A stretch of 12,152 bases of DNA, taken from contig CAMLOF010000070.1 in assembly GCA_946481585.1 (NCBI GenBank), positions 1 to 12,152 of the forward strand. Reading direction: 5' to 3'. The translations under genes were made by a program, and so were the position numbers. This stretch comes from an uncultured Macromonas sp. Lineage in GTDB: Bacteria; Pseudomonadota; Gammaproteobacteria; Burkholderiales; Burkholderiaceae. This document shows, piece by piece, positions 1-6,053 of this stretch (the stretch's first letter is position 1; each line of letters starts with the position of its first letter). The notes under the pieces were generated by a model that was not told the origin of the DNA, searched no databases, and saw only the letters and a program-made list of their open reading frames with translations.

Positions 1-1963
1 TGCGCACGAAGGGCACCATCACCTGCACGTTGGTCAGGCCCATGTCCTCGCGCACACGCTTGAGCGCCTCGCACTCCATGGCAAAGGCTTCGCCGAAATC
101 GTCGCTGATGTAGCGAGCCGCACCACGGAAACCCAGCATGGGGTTTTCCTCGTCAGGCTCGTAGCGGCTGCCGCCTACCAGCTTGCGGTATTCGTTGCTC
201 TTGAAATCGGACAGACGCACGATGACTGGCTTGGGCCAGAAGGCGGCGGCAATGGTGGCCACGCCTTCGGCCACCTTGTCCACGTAGAACGCACGCGGGC
301 TGGCATGGCCACGGGCCACGGACTCGACGGCCTTCTTCAGGTCGGCGTCCACCTGGGGGTAGTCCAGAATGGCCTTGGGGTGCACACCGATGTTGTTGTT
401 GATGATGAATTCCAGACGCGCCAGGCCGACGCCGCCGTTGGGGATCTGTGCGAAGTCGAAGGCGAGCTGCGGGTTGCCCACGTTCATCATGATCTTGACG
501 TCGAGCTCAGGCATGGCGCCGCGCTTGACTTCGGTGACCTCGGTTTCCAGCAGGCCATCGTAGATGTTGCCGGTATCGCCCTCGGCGCAGCTCACGGTGA
601 CGAGGGTGCCGTCCTTGAGCGTGTCGGTGGCGTTGCCGCAACCCACCACGGCGGGAATGCCCAGTTCACGCGCGATGATGGCCGCGTGGCAGGTTCGCCC
701 GCCACGGTTGGTGACGATGGCGCTGGCGCGCTTCATCACGGGCTCCCAGTTGGGGTCGGTCATGTCGGTGACGAGCACGTCGCCGGGCTGGACCTTGTCC
801 ATCTCGGAGATGTTGTGCACCAGGCGCACCGGGCCTGTGCCGACCTTCTGACCAATCGCGCGGCCAGAGGCCAGCACGGTACCCGTTCCCTTGAGCTTGT
901 AGCGCATCTCCACCTGGCCTGCGGCCTGGCTCTTCACAGTCTCGGGGCGGGCCTGCAGGATGTAAAGCTGGCCGTCGTTGCCGTCCTTGCCCCATTCGAT
1001 GTCCATGGGGCGGCCGTAGTGCTGTTCGATCACGACAGCGTACTTGGCCAGTTCGCGCACGTCGGCGTCGGTCAGGCTGTAGCGGTTGCGCTGCTCCACC
1101 GGCACGTCAATGGTTTTGACGAGCTTTTTGGTGGCAGCCTTTTCCTCGGGCGTGCTGAAGACCATCTGGATCAGCTTGGAGCCCAAGTTGCGGCGGATGA
1201 GCGCCTGCTTCCCCGCCTTGAGCATGGGCTTGTGCACGTAGAACTCGTCAGGGTTCACCGCGCCCTGCACCACCGTTTCGCCCAGGCCGTAGCTGGAGGT
1301 GATGAAAACAACATCTTCAAAGCCGCTTTCGGTGTCGATGGTGAACATCACGCCAGCGGCGCCCAGGTCGGAGCGCACCATGCGCTGGATACCGGCAGAC
1401 AGGGCCACTTCAGAGTGGGTGAAGCCCTTGTGCACGCGGTAGCTGATGGCGCGGTCGTTGTAGAGGCTGGCAAAGACTTCCTTGATCTTGTGCAGCACTT
1501 CCTCGATGCCATGCACGTTCAGGAAGGTTTCCTGCTGACCGGCAAAAGATGCGTCAGGCAGGTCTTCAGCCGTGGCAGATGAACGCACGGCGTAGGTGGC
1601 GGTGGTGCTGTCGCCGTTGAGGGTGGCGTAGCCTTCACGGATGGCTTGTTCCAGATCGGCCGGGAATGGCTGGGCTTCGACCATGGCACGGATCTCGGCG
1701 CCGACTTCGGCCAGGGCGCGCACGTCTTCGGTGTCGAGAGCGGCCAGTTTGGCGTGGATGCGCTCGTCCAGGCCGTCGGCCTTGAGGAACTCGCGGAACG
1801 CGTGCGCCGTGGTGGCAAAGCCCGTGGGCACCCGCACGCCTTGCGGCAGTTGCGAGATCATCTCGCCGAGGCTGGCATTCTTGCCGCCGACGGCTTCGAC
1901 GTCGCTCATTCTGAGTTGTTCAAAGGGCACGACCAAAGCGGTCGGGCTGAACAGTTGGGACAT
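1..1963 (-). CDS. ppsA: Phosphoenolpyruvate synthase, 3' end cut by window edge
   Basis: Catalyses ATP + pyruvate + water to PEP + AMP + phosphate, a cytoplasmic step of gluconeogenesis from pyruvate and lactate. The minus strand reads open for 654 codons from an ATG at 1963 to the window edge; the family is about 790-800 residues, so roughly 140 C-terminal residues of the PEP/pyruvate-binding barrel are missing. The N-terminal ATP-binding domain is clear ([11 protein letters not shown] near residue 25; [19 protein letters not shown] near 125-143). The swivelling phosphohistidine domain has [17 protein letters not shown] at about 421-437, with the catalytic histidine at H426. T424, two residues before it, is the position that PpsR modifies in characterised systems. 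The barrel begins near 485 with GVGLARLEF at 511-519. A Shine-Dalgarno AGGAG (plus positions 1971-1975) lies 7 bases upstream and fixes the start. It is divergent from ppsR. Confidence 0.97.
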   Translation of the reverse strand, partial: MSQLFSPTALVVPFEQLRMSDVEAVGGKNASLGEMISQLPQGVRVPTGFATTAHAFREFLKADGLDERIHAKLAALDTEDVRALAEVGAEIRAMVEAQPFPADLEQAIREGYATLNGDSTTATYAVRSSATAEDLPDASFAGQQETFLNVHGIEEVLHKIKEVFASLYNDRAISYRVHKGFTHSEVALSAGIQRMVRSDLGAAGVMFTIDTESGFEDVVFITSSYGLGETVVQGAVNPDEFYVHKPMLKAGKQALIRRNLGSKLIQMVFSTPEEKAATKKLVKTIDVPVEQRNRYSLTDADVRELAKYAVVIEQHYGRPMDIEWGKDGNDGQLYILQARPETVKSQAAGQVEMRYKLKGTGTVLASGRAIGQKVGTGPVRLVHNISEMDKVQPGDVLVTDMTDPNWEPVMKRASAIVTNRGGRTCHAAIIARELGIPAVVGCGNATDTLKDGTLVTVSCAEGDTGNIYDGLLETEVTEVKRGAMPELDVKIMMNVGNPQLAFDFAQIPNGGVGLARLEFIINNNIGVHPKAILDYPQVDADLKKAVESVARGHASPRAFYVDKVAEGVATIAAAFWPKPVIVRLSDFKSNEYRKLVGGSRYEPDEENPMLGFRGAARYISDDFGEAFAMECEALKRVREDMGLTNVQVMVPFVR

Positions 1964-2102
1964 GGTAGGACTCCTAAGTTAAAAAACCGGGAGCCACCCC
2001 GCCACCACCACCCCGATCGTTGTTGTGTTCTGGGAGGTGCCGGAAGCCAGGCGACAAATCTGGATAATGGGCGAGATTGTAGGTCCTTGGCTACCAGACA
2101 CC
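1964..2102. promoter_or_regulatory. Divergent ppsA/ppsR intergenic control region
   Basis: This 139-bp gap must hold the promoters of both divergent genes. On the plus strand, GATAAT at 2063-2068 is a 5/6 match to a sigma-70 -10 box, placed to give a ppsR leader of about 25-30 bases. On the minus strand, TACAAT (plus 2081-2076) is a 5/6 match for ppsA. No convincing -35 box stands at 16-18 bases from either, so the individual boxes are weak inferences. If both are real, the two -10 elements lie within 20 bp of each other and polymerases would compete. Confidence 0.35.
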
Positions 2103-2912
2103 ATGCCCCACCGCACCGCCTTCTTCATTTCCGATGGCACCGGCATCACCGCCGAAACGTTTGCCAAGGCCATATTGGCGCAATTCGAGATCAACCCCAA
2201 GCGGGTACGCCTGCCCTTTGTGGACGACGCGGACAAGGCCTGGCAGGCCGTGCGGCAGATCAACCACGCCGCCGATGTTGACGGCGTGCGCCCGCTGGTC
2301 TTCACGACCGTGGTGAACATGGAAGTGCTGGCCGTGCTGCGGGCAGAGTGCAAGGGCATGCTGATCGACATGTTCGGCACGTTCATTTCGCCGCTGGAGC
2401 ACGAACTGGGCATGAAGTCCAACCACCGCGTGGGGCGCTTTTCGGACGTGTCCAAGAGTCAGGAGTACCACGACCGGATCGAGGCCATCAACTTTGCGCT
2501 GGAACACGACGACGGCCAGACGAACAACAATCTGGAACTGTCGGACGTGATTCTGGTGGGGGTGAGCCGCAGCGGCAAGACGCCGACTTCCCTCTACCTG
2601 GCCATGCAGTTCGGGCTGAAGGCGTCGAACTACCCGCTCATACCTGACGACTTTGAACGCCGCCAGCTGCCGCCGCCGCTGGTGCCCTTCAAGAAGAAGC
2701 TGTTTGGGTTGACCATCCAGCCCGAGCGGCTGAGTGAAATCCGCAACGAACGCCGCCCGAATTCGCGCTATGCCAGCTTGCAGAACTGCCGGTACGAGGT
2801 GTCGGAGGCCGAGGCCATGATGCGTCGAGCGGGCATACGCACACTGTCAACCACGACCAAGTCGATCGAAGAGATCGCCACCATCATCCGCCAGGAACTC
2901 AACCTGGAGTGA
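2103..2912 (+). CDS. ppsR: PEP synthase regulatory protein (bifunctional kinase/pyrophosphorylase, DUF299)
   Basis: A 269-residue member of the PpsR/DUF299 family. Known members inactivate PEP synthase by ADP-dependent phosphorylation of the threonine next to its catalytic phosphohistidine, and reactivate it by phosphate-dependent removal giving pyrophosphate. Visible signatures are the N-terminal FFISDGTGITAETFA (residues 7-21), the central P-loop-like GVSRSGKT (153-160) followed by PTSLYLA, and SNYPLIPDD at 175-183. The length fits the family (about 270-280). I chose the ATG at 2103 because the family begins just before the FFISDGTG motif. In-frame starts exist at 2025 and 2067, but they add residues unlike the family, and the 2067 ATG overlaps a possible -10 box. 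No clear Shine-Dalgarno precedes 2103, so the exact start is less certain than the identity. It faces ppsA, its expected substrate. Confidence 0.95.
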   Translation: MPHRTAFFISDGTGITAETFAKAILAQFEINPKRVRLPFVDDADKAWQAVRQINHAADVDGVRPLVFTTVVNMEVLAVLRAECKGMLIDMFGTFISPLEHELGMKSNHRVGRFSDVSKSQEYHDRIEAINFALEHDDGQTNNNLELSDVILVGVSRSGKTPTSLYLAMQFGLKASNYPLIPDDFERRQLPPPLVPFKKKLFGLTIQPERLSEIRNERRPNSRYASLQNCRYEVSEAEAMMRRAGIRTLSTTTKSIEEIATIIRQELNLE

Positions 2913-2913
2913 G

Positions 2914-3801
2914 TCACATTGCGCCCGGACGGGCGTGCACTGGCGAACGGTAGAAGTGCAGGATGCGCTGGACGTAGTTCTGCGTTTCGGCGTAGGGGGG
3001 CACCCCACCGTGCTTTTCCACGGCACCCTCGCCAGCGTTGTAGGCGGCGGAGGCCAGCGCCACGTTGCCATTGAAACGTTCCAGCAACCAGCGCAGGTAG
3101 GCCAGGCCGCCACGCACGTTCTGCTCGGGGTCGAAGGCGTTGCGTACGCCAAAACGTGCTGCCGTGTCGGGAATGAGCTGCATCAGCCCCTGTGCATTTT
3201 TTGGTGATACGGCTGAAGGATCGAGGTTCGACTCTGCACGGGCAATGGCGAGAGCAAGGCGGTAGTCCACGTCAAACCGAGGCGCCAGGCGGCGTATCAA
3301 CTGCGCATGGCGTTGTTTGTCGCGGGGCAGCGCCAGCATGTACCGATCAACGACTTCTACCGGCACGACGAGCGGAATCGCCTCCCGGACCTCGAAGGCC
3401 GGCGCCGCGCCGGTGAGCAGGCAGTCTGGCAAATCTTCGGCAGATGGCTGATCGGCCAGTACAAGACGCGCTTTCTCGTGACCCCGCTGCGCGGCCAAAG
3501 CCAGCATGGCCCTGCCCTGCGATTGCCCATCCTGATCGTGGCGCTCCAAGAATACGCGCCCCAGCCTGTATTGCGCTTCCACGCTTCCGAAACGCGCAGC
3601 TGCGCAGTATTTGGCTGCGGCCAGAAGCGGCTTCTTGGCGATCTGGGCGGCGTACCCGTCTTCAATGAGCCGCGAGAGGGCCGGAGGCTCGTCCGTCCAC
3701 TCAGGTGAGCTGTCCACAGGAAGTTCAGACGCCCACACAGCGCTGCCCGCCAGCAAGCATGCCAGTCGAACAACGTGATGGAACGGCTTGCTGGAGCTCA
3801 T
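2914..3801 (-). CDS. Exported lytic murein transglycosylase (SLT domain, Sel1-like repeats)
   Basis: Predicted to cleave peptidoglycan glycan strands in the periplasm, forming 1,6-anhydro-muramic ends. Numbered from the ATG at 3801 (295 residues), it begins with a basic segment and a hydrophobic stretch ending in AVWA-SE, a signal peptidase I-type leader. Residues about 58-116 resemble one or two Sel1/TPR-like repeats (AAAKYCAAARFGSVEAQYRLG). The SLT (Slt70/MltE-like) domain occupies about 170-288, with putative catalytic E190 in ALAIARAESNLDP, then GLMQLIPDTA and AAYNAGEGAV. A GTG two codons upstream (3807) is an alternative start; neither has a strong Shine-Dalgarno. Its stop is one base from the ppsR stop (convergent). 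The upstream Cys does not make a convincing lipobox, so I call it soluble periplasmic rather than a lipoprotein. The substrate and cell-biological role (general turnover or assembly of a specific machine) cannot be told from the sequence. Confidence 0.9.
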   Translation of the reverse strand: MSSSKPFHHVVRLACLLAGSAVWASELPVDSSPEWTDEPPALSRLIEDGYAAQIAKKPLLAAAKYCAAARFGSVEAQYRLGRVFLERHDQDGQSQGRAMLALAAQRGHEKARLVLADQPSAEDLPDCLLTGAAPAFEVREAIPLVVPVEVVDRYMLALPRDKQRHAQLIRRLAPRFDVDYRLALAIARAESNLDPSAVSPKNAQGLMQLIPDTAARFGVRNAFDPEQNVRGGLAYLRWLLERFNGNVALASAAYNAGEGAVEKHGGVPPYAETQNYVQRILHFYRSPVHARPGAM

Positions 3802-3802
3802 G

Positions 3803-3865
3803 GGCACTTGTTTGTGTGGAATCGACCCACCATTTTGCCTCGGGACAAACCCTTAAACAAGTGCC
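3803..3865. repeat. 11-bp inverted repeat over the transglycosylase start
   Basis: GGCACTTGTTT at 3803-3813 is the exact reverse complement of AAACAAGTGCC at 3855-3865, with 41 bases between the arms. One arm covers the GTG (3807) and abuts the ATG (3801) of the minus-strand transglycosylase. In that gene's mRNA the fold could therefore mask translation initiation; as DNA it could be a two-site operator. The repeat is seen directly; the function is inference. Confidence 0.5.
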
Positions 3866-3890
3866 TGCACCTCAAGCTCACCTCTTGAAA

Positions 3891-3956
3891 AGCACCTTAA
3901 ATCAACTTATTTGATAATTATTTTGATATTTTCGGCATTATGTAAGTTATTGTTGG
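3891..3956 (+). promoter_or_regulatory. AT-rich putative promoter/regulator region upstream of the MHS transporter
   Basis: A conspicuously AT-rich stretch in otherwise GC-rich DNA, about 95-160 bases before the transporter start. It contains two copies of TTTGATA (3910-3916 and 3923-3929), the second offering a TTGATA -35-like hexamer, but there is no good -10 box at the standard distance. It may also serve the divergent transglycosylase. The composition is observed; the promoter role is inferred from position. Confidence 0.35.
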
Positions 3957-4050
3957 AAACATGTCAGAAGAGGGTCAGCGACGGTCTGGATAGTCCAACT
4001 GCCGCCCTGCCAATGTGGGGCGCCATTTCATAACCTGAGGAGACCCACCC

Positions 4051-5718
4051 ATGGCTCATGCCGCACCCCGGCCGATGACCGCAGAAGAGAAGAAAGTGAT
4101 CTTCGCTTCTTCGCTAGGCACCGTTTTCGAGTGGTACGACTTCTACCTGTATGGTTCGCTGGCCGCGATCATTGCGAAGCAGTTCTTCGCAGGTCTGGAC
4201 CCGACATCCGCCTTCATCTTCGCGTTGCTGGCGTTCGCGGCAGGCTTCATCGTTCGCCCTTTCGGCGCGCTGGTGTTCGGTCGTCTGGGCGACATGATCG
4301 GCCGAAAGTACACCTTCCTCGTCACGATTCTTCTGATGGGTGGCTCGACGTTCATCGTCGGTATCCTCCCGAACTACGCCACGATTGGCGTGGCGGCACC
4401 TGTCCTGTTGATCGTGCTGCGCATGCTGCAAGGCCTTGCGCTTGGCGGTGAGTACGGCGGTGCAGCCACGTATGTGGCCGAACACGCCCCCCACGGCAAA
4501 CGCGGCGCCTACACGGCATGGATCCAGACCACGGCAACCCTGGGCCTGTTCCTGTCCCTGATCGTGATTCTGAGCACCCGCACCATCATCGGCGAAGAAG
4601 CCTTTGCCGATTGGGGCTGGCGCGTTCCGTTCATCCTGTCGATCGCTCTGCTGGGCATTTCCGTCTGGATTCGCCTGAGCATGAACGAGTCTCCGGCCTT
4701 CAAGAAAATGAAGGAAGAAGGCAAGACCTCGAAGGCCCCCTTGGCGGAGTCTTTCGGCCAGTGGAAAAACCTGAAGATTGTGATCCTGGCACTGCTGGGT
4801 CTGGTGGCCGGTCAGGCTGTGGTCTGGTACTCGGGCCAGTTCTACGCTCTGTTCTTCCTGACCAGCGTCCTCAAAGTGGATGGCTCCACAGCCAACCTGC
4901 TGATCGCAGCGTCGCTGATCATCGGCACCCCGTTCTTCGTGGTGTTCGGCAGCCTGTCTGACAAGATTGGCCGCAAGCCTGTGATCCTGGCTGGCTTGCT
5001 GCTGGCTTGCGTGACGTACTTCCCGTTGTTCGAAGCCTTGACCAAAGCCGCCAACCCGGCTCTGGCAGAGGCCCAGGCAAAGACGAAGATCGTGGTGACG
5101 GCCAGCGCTGGTGACTGCTCCTTCCAGGGCAATCCGGTGGCACGCGAGATCGACTTCAAGAAGTCTTGCGATATCGCCAAACGCTTCCTGGCTCAGAACT
5201 CCGTGAGCTACGACAACGTGGTTGCTGCAACGCCCGGCCCGGCTACCGTGTCCATCGGCGACAAGGTCATCACCGCTCCCGCTGCCACCGTGGTGAACAG
5301 CAAGTTTGACGATGCTTCCAAAGCTGCCATGGACGCCTTCAAGAAGGAAGTCAAGGACGCTTTGACCGCAGCAGGTTATCCGGCCAAGGCCGATCCTGCC
5401 AAGCTCAACAAGCCTGTGATCATCGCCATCCTGACTGTTCTGGTGATCTACGTGACCATGGTGTACGGTCCGATTGCCGCCATGCTGGTGGAACTGTTCC
5501 CGACCCGGATCCGCTACACCTCCATGAGCCTGCCCTACCACATCGGCAACGGTTGGTTCGGCGGTCTGATGCCCACGATCGCCTTCGCGATGGTGGCTCA
5601 GAACGGCAACATGTACTACGGTCTGTGGTATCCCATCGTGATCGCTGCCGCCACTTTCGTGATCGGTCTGCTGTTCGTGCGTGAAACCAAGGACGTGGAC
5701 ATCTACGCCGACGACTGA
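4051..5718 (+). CDS. MFS transporter, metabolite:H+ symporter (MHS/ProP-like) type
   Basis: A 555-residue inner-membrane secondary transporter, expected to take up an organic acid or similar small metabolite with protons. The GRLGDMIGRKY motif of the cytoplasmic loop 2-3 (residues 78-88), RMLQGLALGGEYGGA (124-138) and the second-half repeat SDKIGRKP (303-310) are diagnostic of the family; FEWYDFYLYG (26-35) in TM1 is typical of MHS members. Twelve membrane segments can be traced. Between TM9 (about 310-330) and TM10 (about 456-478) sits a hydrophilic insert of about 120 residues with cysteines at 356 and 373, predicted to be periplasmic. Common MHS permeases are about 430-450 residues, so the extra length is mostly this insert. 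Shine-Dalgarno GAGGAG at 4037-4042 is strong. The substrate is not identifiable; shikimate, ketoglutarate, proline/betaine and citrate permeases share these motifs. A small membrane protein follows, possibly cotranscribed. Confidence 0.9.
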   Translation: MAHAAPRPMTAEEKKVIFASSLGTVFEWYDFYLYGSLAAIIAKQFFAGLDPTSAFIFALLAFAAGFIVRPFGALVFGRLGDMIGRKYTFLVTILLMGGSTFIVGILPNYATIGVAAPVLLIVLRMLQGLALGGEYGGAATYVAEHAPHGKRGAYTAWIQTTATLGLFLSLIVILSTRTIIGEEAFADWGWRVPFILSIALLGISVWIRLSMNESPAFKKMKEEGKTSKAPLAESFGQWKNLKIVILALLGLVAGQAVVWYSGQFYALFFLTSVLKVDGSTANLLIAASLIIGTPFFVVFGSLSDKIGRKPVILAGLLLACVTYFPLFEALTKAANPALAEAQAKTKIVVTASAGDCSFQGNPVAREIDFKKSCDIAKRFLAQNSVSYDNVVAATPGPATVSIGDKVITAPAATVVNSKFDDASKAAMDAFKKEVKDALTAAGYPAKADPAKLNKPVIIAILTVLVIYVTMVYGPIAAMLVELFPTRIRYTSMSLPYHIGNGWFGGLMPTIAFAMVAQNGNMYYGLWYPIVIAAATFVIGLLFVRETKDVDIYADD

Positions 5719-5728
5719 TGCGTCGTCA

Positions 5729-5753
5729 GAGTGCCGGGCGTGCCCCGGCACTC
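5729..5753. repeat. Perfect 10-bp stem-loop after the transporter gene
   Basis: GAGTGCCGGG (5729-5738) pairs exactly with CCCGGCACTC (5744-5753) around a 5-base loop, starting 11 bases after the transporter stop. No T-run follows on either strand, so it is not a canonical intrinsic terminator. It may protect the 3' end of the transporter mRNA or act as a pause site. Its last three bases are shared with the next hairpin. Confidence 0.6.
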
Positions 5754-5790
5754 AAACCAGGATCTTTACCCTAGAGGATCCTGGTTTGAG
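5751..5790. repeat. Perfect 14-bp stem-loop before the small membrane gene
   Basis: CTCAAACCAGGATC (5751-5764) is the exact reverse complement of GATCCTGGTTTGAG (5777-5790), with a 12-base loop. It ends 13 bases before the GGAG ribosome-binding site of the 57-residue protein. The CTC at 5751-5753 is also needed by the preceding hairpin, so the two folds compete at their shared base. With no T-run it is more likely an mRNA processing, stability or read-through element than a terminator; this role is inference. Confidence 0.6.
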
Positions 5791-5814
5791 TCGGATATCA
5801 ATTGGAGTTTGATC

Positions 5815-5988
5815 ATGTGGAAAATCGTTGTGGGCTTTGTGCTTTTCGCCGCTCTGTCTCTGTTCGTCATCATGAAAGGTGGCGACAACCTTGACATGAG
5901 TGGAGAGAAGCATGGGGTGGAAACCACTCATGAGGAGCCCAAGCCTGCAGCAGCTCCCGCAACCGAAGCGCCTGCGCAGAAACCCTGA
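5815..5988 (+). CDS. Small single-pass membrane protein, function unknown
   Basis: A 57-residue protein I do not recognise as a named family. Residues about 3-20 (KIVVGFVLFAALSLFVIM) form one hydrophobic helix, followed by a charged segment with His and Glu (GEKHGVETTHEEP) and an Ala/Pro-rich tail ending in QKP. By the positive-inside rule the orientation is ambiguous. The start ATG at 5815 has GGAG at 5804-5807, 7 bases upstream; a longer in-frame reading from GTG 5731 would run through both hairpins and lacks a ribosome site. It lies 96 bases after the transporter and just before a strong terminator, so it is probably the last gene of that transcript. It could be an accessory subunit of the transporter or an unrelated envelope protein. 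Confidence 0.7.
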   Translation: MWKIVVGFVLFAALSLFVIMKGGDNLDMSGEKHGVETTHEEPKPAAAPATEAPAQKP

Positions 5989-6007
5989 TTTTTTCGAATA
6001 TGGGTTG

Positions 6008-6041
6008 GCCGGTGTGCGGCGAAGGCACACCGGCTTTTTTT
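6008..6041 (+). terminator. Intrinsic (Rho-independent) terminator
   Basis: GCCGGTGTGC (6008-6017) and GCACACCGGC (6025-6034) form a perfect 10-bp GC-rich stem with a 7-base loop, followed at once by seven T residues (6035-6041). It lies 19 bases after the small membrane gene and ends the plus-strand unit. On the minus strand no T-run follows the stem, so it should not terminate the convergent kinase transcript in the usual way. Confidence 0.93.
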
Positions 6042-6053
6042 ATGGCTGATGCT

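Noticed and set aside
305..1582. 425-codon open frame antisense to ppsA
   Set aside because: It is His/Val/Gly-rich with no recognisable motif, and the opposite strand encodes an unmistakable PEP synthase; it is a codon-bias shadow in GC-rich DNA.
1981..2001. Short hairpin plus T6 in the ppsA leader (minus strand), attenuator-like
   Set aside because: The stem is only 4 bp (CGGG/CCCG) and is separated from the T-run by a base; too weak to claim an attenuator.
2931..2946. CGCCC/GGGCG hairpin at the ppsR/transglycosylase junction as a bidirectional terminator
   Set aside because: Only five strong pairs, no T-run on either strand, and it lies within the transglycosylase codons.
3989..4005. Possible sigma-54 (-24/-12) promoter before the transporter
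   Set aside because: The GG and GC pairs are 11 rather than 10 bases apart and the flanking consensus is poor.
4114..5751. 545-codon open frame antisense to the transporter
   Set aside because: Low-complexity His/Gln/Gly composition and no ribosome site; the plus strand carries a clear 12-helix transporter.
5770..5782. CTAGAGGATCC resembles a cloning-vector polylinker (XbaI-BamHI)
   Set aside because: The GATCC half is part of an exact 14-bp inverted repeat with upstream sequence, which a polylinker would not supply; no other vector sequence is seen.
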